DNA of 52,931 nt, taken from NCBI GenBank assembly GCA_035540955.1, contig DATLFP010000184.1:1-52931 (forward strand), given 5' to 3'. The stretch is from DATLFP01 sp035540955. GTDB lineage: Bacteria; Actinomycetota; Acidimicrobiia; Acidimicrobiales; CADCSY01. Positions 27,127 through 35,780 of this stretch are shown here, piece by piece. A model generated the notes under the pieces. That model worked only from the letters and a program-made list of their open reading frames with translations. It did not search any database and had not been told where the DNA came from. The position numbers and the translations under genes were made by a program. The first letter of the stretch is position 1, and each line of letters opens with the position of its first letter.

Positions 27127-28334
27127 TGGGCGTGGAGCTCCGGTGGGGCAGCGCCACCGACACCGGCCGGGTGCGCGACCTGAACGAGGACTCGCTGCTC
27201 GTCACCGACCGCCTCTTCGCCGTCGCCGACGGCATGGGTGGCCACGCCGCCGGCGAGGTGGCGTCGCTCATCGCGGTCGAGACCCTGCGGGCCGCCGACG
27301 GCGACAGCCGGGAGGCGGTCGTCGACGCCGTCCGCCAGGCCAACGCCGCGGTGTTCGCCCGCTCGGAGTCCGATGCCGCCACCCGCGGCATGGGCACCAC
27401 CCTCTCGGTCGTCGCGCTCATCGGCGACGAGGCGATCGTGGTGGCCAACGTCGGCGACTCCCGCGTCTACCGCCTGCAGCAGGGCGAGCTCGAGCAGCTC
27501 AGCGAGGACCACAGCCTCGTGCAGGACCTCGTGCGGGAGGGCCGCATCAGCGCCGCCGAGGCCCGCGTCCACCCCAACCGCAACGTCGTGACCCGCACGA
27601 TCGGCAACGACCCCGCGGTCGAGGTCGACTGGTGGGAGATCGACCCCGTCGCCGGCGACCGCTACCTCATCTGCAGCGACGGCCTCACCGACGAGATCGA
27701 GGACCACGCCATCGCCCGGGTGCTGCACACCGTGCACGACCCCGACGAGGCGGCCCGCACGCTGGTCGACCTCGCCAACCGCGCCGGCGGGCGCGACAAC
27801 ATCACCGTCGTCATCGTCGACGTCGTCGACGACGGCGGGCGCAGCGCCGCCGCGTCGAAGGCGCTCGGCAAGGACGCCCCCCGCCGGTCGTCATCCACGC
27901 TCGTGCGGGAGAGCGCCGGCGGGAGCCGCCCGAGCACCGGCGACGAGCGGGCACAGGTCGACGACGCTCCCCGCCGGCTGACGTGGCGGACGACGGCGTT
28001 CGTCGCCGCGGTCGTGCTGGTGCTCGTGGCCGCCGCCGGGGGGACGGCGTGGTTCGCCCGCAACGCCTACTTCGTGGGCGTCGACGACGACACCGAGCTC
28101 ATCACGATCTACCGCGGCCGGCCCGGCGGCGTCCTGTGGGTCCAGCCCACGGTCGAGCAGCAGACCGACCTCCGCCTCGACGACGTGCTGCCGTCGCGGC
28201 GCGACGAGATCGCCGCCGGACACGAGGTCGACTCGGTGGCCCGGGCCGAGCGCTACCTGCGCAACATCACCACGACGACCACCACGACCACCACGACCAC
28301 CAGCACGACGACCACCACCGCGCCGCCGCCATGA
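27126..28334 (+). CDS. pstP: Ser/Thr protein phosphatase PstP
   Basis: A 402-residue PP2C phosphatase that removes phosphate from PknB and its targets. Residues about 1-240 hold the metal-binding motifs RDLNEDSLL, ADGMGGHAAGEVAS, GDSRVYRL and SDGLTDEI, with GGRDNITVVIVD at the end. A membrane segment follows at about 290-312, then an extracytoplasmic domain of about 80 residues and a tail made almost only of threonine (about 380-398). The phosphatase body matches family length; the poly-threonine tail is unusual. The stop overlaps rodA as ATGA. Confidence 0.95.
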   Translation: MGVELRWGSATDTGRVRDLNEDSLLVTDRLFAVADGMGGHAAGEVASLIAVETLRAADGDSREAVVDAVRQANAAVFARSESDAATRGMGTTLSVVALIGDEAIVVANVGDSRVYRLQQGELEQLSEDHSLVQDLVREGRISAAEARVHPNRNVVTRTIGNDPAVEVDWWEIDPVAGDRYLICSDGLTDEIEDHAIARVLHTVHDPDEAARTLVDLANRAGGRDNITVVIVDVVDDGGRSAAASKALGKDAPRRSSSTLVRESAGGSRPSTGDERAQVDDAPRRLTWRTTAFVAAVVLVLVAAAGGTAWFARNAYFVGVDDDTELITIYRGRPGGVLWVQPTVEQQTDLRLDDVLPSRRDEIAAGHEVDSVARAERYLRNITTTTTTTTTTTSTTTTTAPPP

Positions 28335-29632
28335 TCGGCTCGCTGCGCCGCACGACCGAGCTGGGCCTGGTGGTCCTCGGGGCGCTGATCACCGTCGGCC
28401 TCTACACCCTCGCCAGCCTCGGCACGACCGCCAGCATCCCGGCCAACGTCGGGCCCTTCCTCGGGATCATCCTCGGGCTCTTCGGCATCGCCCACGTCGC
28501 CACCCGCCGGCTCGCCCCCGCCGCCGACGGCACCCTCCTGCCGATCGCGGGCCTGCTCAACGGCGTCGGCTACGTGTTCATCGCCCGGCTCGACGAGGAC
28601 CTCGCCGCTCTCCAGGCCACCTGGACCGCCGTCGGCATCGGCGCCTACATCCTCACCCTCGTCGTGGTGCGCCGCACCCGCGACCTCGAGCAGTACCGCT
28701 ACACGTTCATGCTCGTCGGCCTCGGCCTCCTGCTGCTGCCGCTCGTTCCCGGGGTCGGGCGCACCATCAACGGCGCACGCATCTGGGTGAGCATCGGGCC
28801 GGCGAACTTCCAGCCCGGCGAGTTCGCCAAGATCGTGCTCGCCGTCTTCTTCGCGTCGTACCTCATCGAGAAGCGGGAGATCCTCCGCATCGCCGCCCAC
28901 CGCTTCGGCCCGATCTCCCTCCCCGACCTCAAGCACTTCGGCCCCGTCGTGCTCGCGTGGGGAACGTCGCTGGTCGTGATGATCGCCGAGCGCGACCTCG
29001 GCTCGTCGCTGCTGTTCTTCGCGCTGTTCCTCGCCATGCTCTGGATCGCCACTGAGCGCCTGTCCTACCTCGCCATCGGCTTCGCCATGTTCGCCGTCGG
29101 CGCCGTGTTCGCCGCCATGTCCTTCAGCCACGTCGGCGCCCGCGTCGACGTGTGGCTCGACCCGTGGTCGGACTCCCGGGGCGCCGGCTACCAGGTGGTC
29201 GAGGCGCAGTACGCGCTCGCATGGGGCGGGGTGACCGGCACGGGACCCGGCCTCGGCAACCCCGGCAAGATCCCGGCCGCCGAGAGCGACTTCATCTTCG
29301 CCGCCGTCGCCGAAGAGCTCGGCCTGCTCGGCGCCACCGCCGTCCTCGTCGCCTTCATCCTCCTCGTCGGCGCCGGCCTGCGCACCGCGCTCCGCGCCGA
29401 ATCGCCCTTCGACAAGCTGCTGGCGGCCGGGCTCACCACGATCATCGGCGTCCAGTCGTTCATCATCATCGGCGGCGTCATCCGGCTCGTCCCGCTCACC
29501 GGCGTGACCCTGCCGTTCGTGAGCTACGGCGGCTCGTCGCTCATCGCCAACTACGTCCTGCTCGGCCTGCTCATGCGGATCTCCAACAGCGAGGCCGCCG
29601 GCCCGGGCGCCGACCCGACGATCGCCAGGTGA
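28331..29632 (+). CDS. rodA: RodA/FtsW-type peptidoglycan polymerase
   Basis: SEDS-family glycosyltransferase that polymerises lipid II together with a class B penicillin-binding protein. The 433-residue product has about twelve membrane segments and the family motifs GRTINGARIWVSIG, LQPGEFAK-like FQPGEFAKIVLA, ALAWGGVTGTGPGLG and LPFVSYGGSSLIANYVLLG. The acidic Glu after the AESDFIFAAVAEELG motif is present. ATG 28331 overlaps pstP by 4 nt; pbpA follows after 4 nt, so enzyme and transpeptidase partner are made together. Confidence 0.95.
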   Translation: MIGSLRRTTELGLVVLGALITVGLYTLASLGTTASIPANVGPFLGIILGLFGIAHVATRRLAPAADGTLLPIAGLLNGVGYVFIARLDEDLAALQATWTAVGIGAYILTLVVVRRTRDLEQYRYTFMLVGLGLLLLPLVPGVGRTINGARIWVSIGPANFQPGEFAKIVLAVFFASYLIEKREILRIAAHRFGPISLPDLKHFGPVVLAWGTSLVVMIAERDLGSSLLFFALFLAMLWIATERLSYLAIGFAMFAVGAVFAAMSFSHVGARVDVWLDPWSDSRGAGYQVVEAQYALAWGGVTGTGPGLGNPGKIPAAESDFIFAAVAEELGLLGATAVLVAFILLVGAGLRTALRAESPFDKLLAAGLTTIIGVQSFIIIGGVIRLVPLTGVTLPFVSYGGSSLIANYVLLGLLMRISNSEAAGPGADPTIAR

Positions 29633-29636
29633 GGGC

Positions 29637-31103
29637 GTGAACCGCCAGATCCGCCGGCTCGGCGTGAGCATGGTCGTGCTGTTCGCCGCCCTCTTCGTGC
29701 AGCTCAACATCGTCCAGGTGCTGCGGGCCGACCAGTACGAGCGCAAGCCCGACAACACCCGCGCCGTGCTACGCGACTACCTGCGGCCCCGCGGCCAGAT
29801 CGTCAGCGCCGACGGCAGCGTCCTGGCGCGGTCGGTGGAGGTCGAGGGCGAGGACGAGCGCCTGCGGGAGTACCCCGAGCACCACCTGTTCGGCCACGTC
29901 ACCGGCTACTTCTCGCTCCGCTACAACAAGGACGGCGTCGAGCGCACCTACAACGACGAGCTCGCCGGCCGGGGCAGCGCTCCGTCGGTGAACAACCTCA
30001 TCGACCTCCTGCTCCAGGACGACCACAGCCGCGACGTGCACCTCACGATCCACAAGTCGGTGCAGCAGGCGGCGCGCGACGCCCTCGGCGAGCGGGTGGG
30101 CGCGGTCGTCGCCCTCGACCCGCGCGACGGCTCGGTCCTGGCCCTGTGGAGCTACCCGAGCTACGACCCCGAGGCCATCAGCCAGCTCGACGACCGCGCG
30201 TCGGAGCGGGGCTGGGGCCTGCTGAACGCCGACCCCGGCCGACCCCTCCTCCCCCGCACCTACCGCGAGTCGTACTTCCCGGGCTCCACGTTCAAGGTCG
30301 TCACCGCCAGCGCCGGGCTCGCGAGCGGGCTGGTGACGCCGGAGGAGCCGGTCTACCCGCCGGGGACCGAGTACACGGCGCCGCAGACCACGCACCCGAT
30401 CCGCAACTTCGGCGGCAGCACGTGCGGCGGATCCCTCTTCGAGATCATGCGGGTGTCGTGCAACATCGCCTTCGCCCAGATGGGCGTCGACATCGGTGCC
30501 GACGCGCTGATCGGCACGGCGCGCGACTTCGGCTTCGGCGAGCGGGCGCCGCTCGACCTGCCCGCCATCGCCCGGTCGGCCATCGAGGACGAGGCGTTCT
30601 TCGAGCAGAACCTCCCGCTGCTGGCCCAGACCGCCATCGGCCAGCAGGTGCGCGCCACCCCGCTGCAGATGGCGCTCGTGGCGGCGGCGATCGCCAACCG
30701 GGGCGTCGTGCCCGAGCCGCACGTGATGAGCGACATCCGCGATCGCGACGGTGAGGTGGTGCGCCGCTTCACGCCGAAGGCGTGGCGCACGGCGGTGAGC
30801 CCGCAGGTCGCCGAGGTGGTGGCCGCCACCATGGTCGAGGTCGCCGCCCGCGGCACCGCCACCGCCCTCGCCGTCCCCGGTGTCACCACCGCCGGCAAGA
30901 CCGGCACCGCGCAGCTCGGCAACGGCACGTCGCACGCGTGGATCATCGGCTTCGCCCCCGCCGAGGCGCCGCGCGTCGCGATCGCGGTGATCGTCGAGGC
31001 CCAACCCGGGGCGTCGGAGCAGACCGGTGGGCGGGTGGCGGCGCCCATCGGCCGGGCCGTGCTCGAGGCCGCCCTCGCCGTCGCCCCGGAGGCCGCACCC
31101 TAA
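29637..31103 (+). CDS. pbpA: Class B penicillin-binding protein PbpA
   Basis: D,D-transpeptidase partner of RodA in side-wall or septal peptidoglycan synthesis. The 488-residue product has an N-terminal membrane anchor (about 7-26), a dimerisation/pedestal domain with RPRGQIVSADGSVLA, and a transpeptidase domain. The active-site triad is complete: S217-T-F-K220, S274-C-N276 and K421-T-G-T. The start is GTG at 29637, just past rodA. Size and order agree with actinobacterial PbpA. The end is 12 nt before pknB. Confidence 0.95.
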   Translation: MNRQIRRLGVSMVVLFAALFVQLNIVQVLRADQYERKPDNTRAVLRDYLRPRGQIVSADGSVLARSVEVEGEDERLREYPEHHLFGHVTGYFSLRYNKDGVERTYNDELAGRGSAPSVNNLIDLLLQDDHSRDVHLTIHKSVQQAARDALGERVGAVVALDPRDGSVLALWSYPSYDPEAISQLDDRASERGWGLLNADPGRPLLPRTYRESYFPGSTFKVVTASAGLASGLVTPEEPVYPPGTEYTAPQTTHPIRNFGGSTCGGSLFEIMRVSCNIAFAQMGVDIGADALIGTARDFGFGERAPLDLPAIARSAIEDEAFFEQNLPLLAQTAIGQQVRATPLQMALVAAAIANRGVVPEPHVMSDIRDRDGEVVRRFTPKAWRTAVSPQVAEVVAATMVEVAARGTATALAVPGVTTAGKTGTAQLGNGTSHAWIIGFAPAEAPRVAIAVIVEAQPGASEQTGGRVAAPIGRAVLEAALAVAPEAAP

Positions 31104-31115
31104 GGTGCACCTGTC

Positions 31116-33086
31116 ATGAGTGAGAGCGGATCCGGCGCCGGGGGGCAGGTCTTCAACAACCGCTACGAGGTGCTCCGGCCCATCGCCCGCGGGGGGATGG
31201 CCGACGTCTACCTCGCCCGCGACCTCCTCCTCGACCGGCCCGTCGCCCTCAAGGTGCTCTTCCGCGAGTTCGCCGTCGACCCGTCCTTCGTGGAGCGGTT
31301 CCGGCGGGAGGCGCAGTCGGCCGCCGGTCTCAGCCACCCCAACATCGTCAACGTCTACGACTCGGGCGAGTCCGACGGCACCTACTTCATCGTCATGGAG
31401 TACATCGAGGGCCGGAGCCTCTCGCAGATCATCCGCGACGACGGCCGGCTGTCCCCCGACCGGGCCGCCGACATCGCCACCGACATCGCCGCCGCCCTCG
31501 GCTTCGCCCACCGCAACGGCGTCGTGCACCGCGACGTCAAGCCCGGCAACGTCCTCATCTCCCCCAACGGGCAGGTGAAGGTCACCGACTTCGGCATCGC
31601 CCGCGCCGTGTCGACCCAGGAGAACCTGACCCAGACCGGGACGGTCATGGGAACGGCCACCTACTTCTCGCCCGAGCAGGCCCGGGGCGAGCCCGTCGAC
31701 CCTCGCAGCGACGTGTACTCCCTCGGCGTCGTCCTCTACGAGATGCTCACCGGGACGCCGCCGTTCACCGGTGACAACCCGGTGGCCGTCGCCTACAAGC
31801 ACGTGCAGGAGGCGCCCCGCCCCCTGCGCAACGTCGACCCCAACCTGCCGGTGGCGCTCGAAGCCGTCACCGCCAAGGCGCTCGCCAAGAACCAGCTCAA
31901 CCGGTACGCGTCGGCCGACGAGCTGGCCGCCGACCTTCGCCGGTTCCGCGAGGGCCAGGCCGTGCACGCCGAGGGCGTGCTGGCGCCGCCGGTCGACGCC
32001 ACCACCGCGGTGCGCCGAACGCCGCCGGCCGACGCCACCCGCGCCGTGGCCGCTGCCGGCCCGGCCACGACGATGTCCCCGGCCGGGGTCGCCTACGCCG
32101 AGGAGCCCCCTCGGCGCTCGAGCGCGCTCTTCGTCGTCGTGCTCGTCCTCCTGCTCGGCGTGCTCGCCGTCCTCCTGTTCCTCCTCGGCCGCACCATCGG
32201 GCTCGGCGGCGGCACGACCACCCAGGTGGCGGTGCCCGACGTGGTGGGCCTCACCCAGCCGGAGGCCGTCATCGTCCTCGAGCGCGACGGCTTCACGGTG
32301 CGGACCGAGCAGGCCGAGAACACCGAGGTCGAGGAGGGGACCGTCTTCGACCAGAACCCCGACGCCGGCCAACGCGTCGACGAGGGCGCCGAGGTCACGA
32401 TCATCGTGTCCAGCACCGCCGTGCCCGTCGAGGTGCCCGACCTCGTGGGCCGCGACGCGGTCGACGCGACCGCGCAGCTGCAGTCGATCGGGCTGCGGGC
32501 CGACATCCAGCGGGTCGACGACGACGAGGTGCCGGCGGGGACGGTCGTCGCCCAGGATCCGGAGCCGGGCGAGACGCTCCCGCCGGACTCCGCGGTGCGC
32601 CTCGAGGTGTCGAACGGGCCCGGCGCCGAGACCATCCCCGACGTCGCCGGGCTCCTCCCGGCGGAGGCCGCCAACCGGCTCGGCCGCGCCGGCTTCGAGA
32701 CGTCCTTCGCCGAGGAGCCGCACGAGACGATCGAGGAGGGCCGGGTCACGCGCACCGATCCGCCGGCCGGCACCGACCACCCGCAGGGCGACACGGTGAC
32801 GGTCTACGTGTCGAGCGGGCCAGCGACGGTGGCGGTGCCCGACGTCGTCGGCCTCAGCGAGGCCGAGGCGATCTCGCAGCTGCAGCAGGCCGGCTTCCAG
32901 GTCCGGCGCAACAGCCAGGTCGTCACCGACCCCGACAGCGACGGCCGCGTGATCTCCCAGGACCCGACGGGGCGGGCGGCGGCGGGCTCGACGGTGACCA
33001 TCACCGTCGGTCAGGCCGTCGGCGGTCCGACGTCGACGACGACCACCACCACGACCACCACCACCACGACCGAGCCCAACGACTAG
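31116..33086 (+). CDS. pknB: PASTA-domain Ser/Thr protein kinase PknB
   Basis: Membrane kinase that senses muropeptides or lipid II and controls cell-wall synthesis. Residues about 18-280 form the kinase: GGMADVYLA glycine loop, VALKVLF with the ATP lysine, HRNGVVHRDVKPGNVL catalytic loop and TDFGIARA. A membrane segment lies at about 336-357, then four PASTA repeats (about 366-640, each beginning VPDxVG-like), and a threonine-rich tail of about 15 residues. Likely partners are all upstream: FhaA, FhaB, PstP. TAAGGT overlapping the pbpA stop lies 9 nt before the ATG and could give a separate promoter. Confidence 0.97.
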   Translation: MSESGSGAGGQVFNNRYEVLRPIARGGMADVYLARDLLLDRPVALKVLFREFAVDPSFVERFRREAQSAAGLSHPNIVNVYDSGESDGTYFIVMEYIEGRSLSQIIRDDGRLSPDRAADIATDIAAALGFAHRNGVVHRDVKPGNVLISPNGQVKVTDFGIARAVSTQENLTQTGTVMGTATYFSPEQARGEPVDPRSDVYSLGVVLYEMLTGTPPFTGDNPVAVAYKHVQEAPRPLRNVDPNLPVALEAVTAKALAKNQLNRYASADELAADLRRFREGQAVHAEGVLAPPVDATTAVRRTPPADATRAVAAAGPATTMSPAGVAYAEEPPRRSSALFVVVLVLLLGVLAVLLFLLGRTIGLGGGTTTQVAVPDVVGLTQPEAVIVLERDGFTVRTEQAENTEVEEGTVFDQNPDAGQRVDEGAEVTIIVSSTAVPVEVPDLVGRDAVDATAQLQSIGLRADIQRVDDDEVPAGTVVAQDPEPGETLPPDSAVRLEVSNGPGAETIPDVAGLLPAEAANRLGRAGFETSFAEEPHETIEEGRVTRTDPPAGTDHPQGDTVTVYVSSGPATVAVPDVVGLSEAEAISQLQQAGFQVRRNSQVVTDPDSDGRVISQDPTGRAAAGSTVTITVGQAVGGPTSTTTTTTTTTTTTEPND

Positions 33087-33108
33087 GCCCGCCGCGGCGA
33101 TCGACCCC

Positions 33109-33161
33109 AAGATCTCGGGTCGACGCGAGCCCCAGTCGGGCCCGGCACGGCCCGAGATCTT
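33109..33161. terminator. Bidirectional terminator between pknB and trpG/pabA
   Basis: A perfect 11-bp inverted repeat, AAGATCTCGGG (33109-33119) and CCCGAGATCTT (33151-33161), encloses 31 nt that include further GC pairing (GTCGGGCCC region). The right arm reaches the stop codon of the convergent trpG/pabA gene. It is placed to stop transcription from both sides. Confidence 0.6.
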
Positions 33162-33823
33162 CAGGCGGTGACGGCGGTGCGGGCCAGGAAGGTCCGCAGC
33201 AGGTCGTGGCCGCCGACGGTGAGGATCGACTCGGGGTGGAACTGCACGCCCTCGATGTCGTGCTCGCGGTGGCGCAGACCCATGACGAGGCCGTCGTCGG
33301 TCTCGGCGGTGACCTCCAGCACGTCGGGCACCGAGGGTCGGTCGACGACGAGGGAGTGGTAGCGGGTCGCCTCCAGCGGGTTGGGCAGGCCGGCGAACAC
33401 CCCGGTGCCCCCGTGCCGGATGAGCGAGGTCTTGCCGTGCATCACCGCCGGCGCGCGGACGACCTCACCGCCGAACACCTCGCCGATGCACTGGTGGCCG
33501 AGGCAGACCCCGAGCACCGGTCCCGCCCGGTAGGTGCGGATGATGTCGTTGGAGATGCCGGCGTCGGCCGGGCGACCCGGTCCCGGCGAGATGAGCACGC
33601 CGTCGGGGGCGAGGGCGGCCACGTCGTCGAGGGTGATCCGGTCGCAGCGGTGCACGATCGGTTCCGCCCCGAGCTCGCCCAGGTACTGCACGAGGTTGTA
33701 GACGAAGCTGTCGTAGTTGTCGACGACGAGGATGCGGGGGGCGGAGCGGGACGCCGGGCCCGAGCGGCCCTCTGAGCGGAAGACCGGGCCCGAGCGGCCC
33801 TCTGAGCGGGAGGCGTGACCCAT
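33161..33823 (-). CDS. Glutamine amidotransferase of anthranilate/aminodeoxychorismate synthase
   Basis: TrpG/PabA-type amidotransferase that supplies ammonia from glutamine to the chorismate-using partner. The 220-residue product has ILVVDNYDSFVYNLVQYL, the oxyanion and nucleophile strand GPVLGVCLGHQCIGEVFGG and GVQFHPESILT with the catalytic His-Glu. It has about 28 extra N-terminal residues with a 10-residue tandem repeat (SEGRSGP) before the first strand; no other in-frame start exists before that strand. Next to pknB and crgA, this position matches trpG in other actinobacteria, but TrpG and PabA cannot be told apart here. Confidence 0.92.
   Translation of the reverse strand: MGHASRSEGRSGPVFRSEGRSGPASRSAPRILVVDNYDSFVYNLVQYLGELGAEPIVHRCDRITLDDVAALAPDGVLISPGPGRPADAGISNDIIRTYRAGPVLGVCLGHQCIGEVFGGEVVRAPAVMHGKTSLIRHGGTGVFAGLPNPLEATRYHSLVVDRPSVPDVLEVTAETDDGLVMGLRHREHDIEGVQFHPESILTVGGHDLLRTFLARTAVTA
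33754..33809. repeat. Tandem 30-bp repeat inside trpG/pabA N-terminus
   Basis: Twenty-six identical bases recur with a 30-bp period (33754-33779 and 33784-33809), in frame, coding for two copies of a Ser-Glu-Gly-Arg-Ser-Gly-Pro unit. It reads like a slippage duplication in a disordered leader. Confidence 0.8.
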
Positions 33824-33867
33824 GTCGAGGACGAGCGTAGGCCGGGCCGCTCGGTAACCTGCCGGAG

Positions 33868-34167
33868 ATGGCAGAGCGGAAGGCGGCGCAGCGGCGCACC
33901 AGCGGACGGGTCACCCCGAAGAAGGGCACGCCCGACAAGGTCGACGCCGGGATCGCCTCGGGCCGCTACACCCCGCCCATCCCCCGCGAGGAGAAGGTCT
34001 CCCCGATGTGGGTGCCGGTGCTCATGTTCGCCCTGCTCGGCCTCGGCGTGGTCGTGATCGTCCTCAACTACGTCGGGCTGATGCCCGGCGACACCAGCAA
34101 CGGCTACCTGCTGCTCGGTCTGGGGCTGATCACCGCCGGGTTCATCACCGCCACCAACTACCACTAG
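33868..34167 (+). CDS. crgA: Cell division protein CrgA
   Basis: CrgA is a small membrane protein that helps control FtsZ and septum formation in actinobacteria. The 99-residue product has a basic N-terminus (about 1-45, MAERKAAQRR...), two membrane segments (about 47-68 and 78-96) with MWVPVLMFALLGLGVVVIVLNY in pieces and GYLLLGLGLITAGFITATNY. Length is typical. TAACCT (33855-33860) lies 7 nt before the ATG, so it is probably leaderless. It is divergent from trpG/pabA, as in relatives. Confidence 0.9.
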   Translation: MAERKAAQRRTSGRVTPKKGTPDKVDAGIASGRYTPPIPREEKVSPMWVPVLMFALLGLGVVVIVLNYVGLMPGDTSNGYLLLGLGLITAGFITATNYH

Positions 34168-34186
34168 CCCCGCCGCGGGTGCCGTC

Positions 34187-34206
34187 GTCCACAGGATCCT
34201 GTGGAC
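34187..34206. repeat. Perfect 20-bp palindrome with nearby DnaA-box-like sites
   Basis: GTCCACAGGATCCTGTGGAC at 34187-34206 is a perfect palindrome between crgA and the next gene. The gap 34168-34290 also has TCGTCCACA (34185-34193), TGTGGGCGA-like and TGTGGATCA-like sequences close to the actinobacterial DnaA-box consensus TTGTCCACA, and CAGGGTTGTCC at 34269-34279. It could terminate crgA or bind a protein. Confidence 0.45.
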
Positions 34207-34290
34207 GGCGCTGTGGGCGACACGTTGCCCAGAGGTGGCCGGAGAGTTACACGCGTGTGACGCTCCCCAGGGTTGTCCCCTGGCTGTGGA

Positions 34291-34545
34291 TCACAGATCG
34301 GGGTCGGGGACGAGGTCCATCTCGTCCATGCAGTGCCGGGGCGCGAGCACGACCTCGTCGGGGGCCTGGGTGACGCGCAGCTCCATGCCGCACTGCGGGC
34401 AGCGGTAGCGGAGCTTGACCCGGCGCAGCTCCCCGGGCGGCGGCGGCTCGGGCATGGGCGAGGAGAACGACGCCAGCAGCGCGTAGCCGACCTTGAAGAT
34501 GACGAAGGCCATCAGCAGCGCGAGCACGATGCTGACGGCGGTCAC
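34291..34545 (-). CDS. Small membrane zinc-ribbon protein
   Basis: The 84-residue product has one membrane segment (about 5-30, VLALLMAFVIFKVGYALLASF) and a cytoplasmic domain with YRCPQCGMELR and a later HCMDEMD, a likely zinc ribbon with one Cys pair and a His-Cys pair. Similar short proteins occur in actinobacteria but I know no function. The GTG at 34545 was chosen because TACGAT (34553-34558) lies 7 nt upstream. It follows the thiolase gene on the same strand after 30 nt. Confidence 0.7.
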   Translation of the reverse strand: MTAVSIVLALLMAFVIFKVGYALLASFSSPMPEPPPPGELRRVKLRYRCPQCGMELRVTQAPDEVVLAPRHCMDEMDLVPDPDL

Positions 34546-34574
34546 CCCGCCGATCGTACGGACCGGCGAGCGGG

Positions 34575-35765
34575 TTAGCCCAGGCGCTCGATGATGGTGG
34601 CGTTGGCCATGCCGCCGCCCTCGCACATCGTCTGCAGGCCGTAGCGGCCGCCGGTGCGCTCGAGCTCGTTCACGAGCGTGGCCATGAGCTTGGCGCCCGA
34701 GCAGCCGAGCGGGTGACCGAGGGCGATGGCCCCGCCGTTCGGGTTCACCTTGCTCATGTCCGGGCGGTGCTCCTTCTCCCAGGCCAGCACGACCGACGCG
34801 AACGCCTCGTTGATCTCGGTCACGTCGATCTGGTCCATGGTGAGCCCGGCCCGCTCCAGCACCTTGGCGGTGGCGGGGATGGGGGCGGTGAGCATGAGGA
34901 TCGGGTCGGCGCCGGCGAGGGCGAAGCTGACGATCCGGGCCCGAGGCCTGAGCCCGAGCGCGGCGGCCTTCTCCTCGCTCATGATCAGCACGGCCGATGC
35001 ACCGTCGGTGATCTGGGAGGAGTTGCCGGCGGTGACCTTGCCGTCCGGCTTGAAGGCCGGCTTCAGGTTGGCCAGCGTCTCCGCGGTGGTGCCGGGGCGG
35101 ATGCCCTCGTCCTTGGTCACGGTCTCGTCGAGGTCGACGACCTCGTTCTTCTCGCGATCCCAGAGCTTGCCCTTGACCGGGACGATCTCGTTCTGGAACC
35201 GGCCCTCCTCGGTCGCCTGCAGCGCTCGCGCCTGAGACTGGGCGCCGAAGGCGTCGAGGTCCTCGCGGGACAGGCCCCACTTGTCGGCGATGAGCTCAGC
35301 GGAGATGCCCTGGGGGACGAGGCCGCCCTGAGCCTTGTAGCGCTCCATCACCGACGGGCCGAACGGGATCGACCCGGGCGTGATCGACGCACCCATCGGG
35401 GTGGTCGTCATGACCTCGACGCCGGCGGCGACCACCACGTCGTAGGCCCCGGCGATGACGCCCTGGGCGGCGAAGTGGACCGACTGCTGCGAGGAGCCGC
35501 ACTGGCGGTCGACCGTCGTGGCCGGCACCGTCTCGGGCCACCCGGCGCCGAGCACCGCGTTGCGGCCGATGTTGAGCCCCTGATGGCCGACCTGCATGAC
35601 GCAGCCCATGATCACGTCGTCGACGAGCGCGGGATCGAGGTCGTTGCGGGCCTGCAGCGCCTTGAGGACCTCGGCGGCGAGGTCCGTCGGGTGCCAGCCC
35701 GAGAGCTTTCCGTTGCGCTTGCCACCTGCGGTGCGGACTGCGTCGACGATGACGGCGTTGGGCAT
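34575..35765 (-). CDS. Acetyl-CoA C-acyltransferase (thiolase)
   Basis: Thiolases make or break acetoacetyl-CoA or 3-ketoacyl-CoA. The 396-residue product has VDRQCGSSQQSVHFAAQ with the acyl-accepting Cys near residue 90, NEAFASVVLAW, GGAIALGHPLGCSGAK and the C-terminal CEGGGMANA with the second Cys. Length is normal. ATG 35765 is preceded by GGAGG at 35771-35775. A palindromic operator lies just upstream (35781-35798), suggesting TetR-type control as for many actinobacterial fatty-acid genes. Confidence 0.94.
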   Translation of the reverse strand: MPNAVIVDAVRTAGGKRNGKLSGWHPTDLAAEVLKALQARNDLDPALVDDVIMGCVMQVGHQGLNIGRNAVLGAGWPETVPATTVDRQCGSSQQSVHFAAQGVIAGAYDVVVAAGVEVMTTTPMGASITPGSIPFGPSVMERYKAQGGLVPQGISAELIADKWGLSREDLDAFGAQSQARALQATEEGRFQNEIVPVKGKLWDREKNEVVDLDETVTKDEGIRPGTTAETLANLKPAFKPDGKVTAGNSSQITDGASAVLIMSEEKAAALGLRPRARIVSFALAGADPILMLTAPIPATAKVLERAGLTMDQIDVTEINEAFASVVLAWEKEHRPDMSKVNPNGGAIALGHPLGCSGAKLMATLVNELERTGGRYGLQTMCEGGGMANATIIERLG

Positions 35766-35780
35766 GGGGTCCTCCAGAAA

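Noticed and set aside
28265..28320. ACC/ACG microsatellite at the end of pstP as a separate repeat element
   Set aside because: It is in frame and encodes the threonine tail; a similar tract ends pknB.
29769..33110. A 1113-residue open frame on the minus strand across pbpA and pknB
   Set aside because: It is antisense to well-supported genes and has the Gly/Val/His/Arg-rich make-up of GC-rich shadow frames; no motif is visible.
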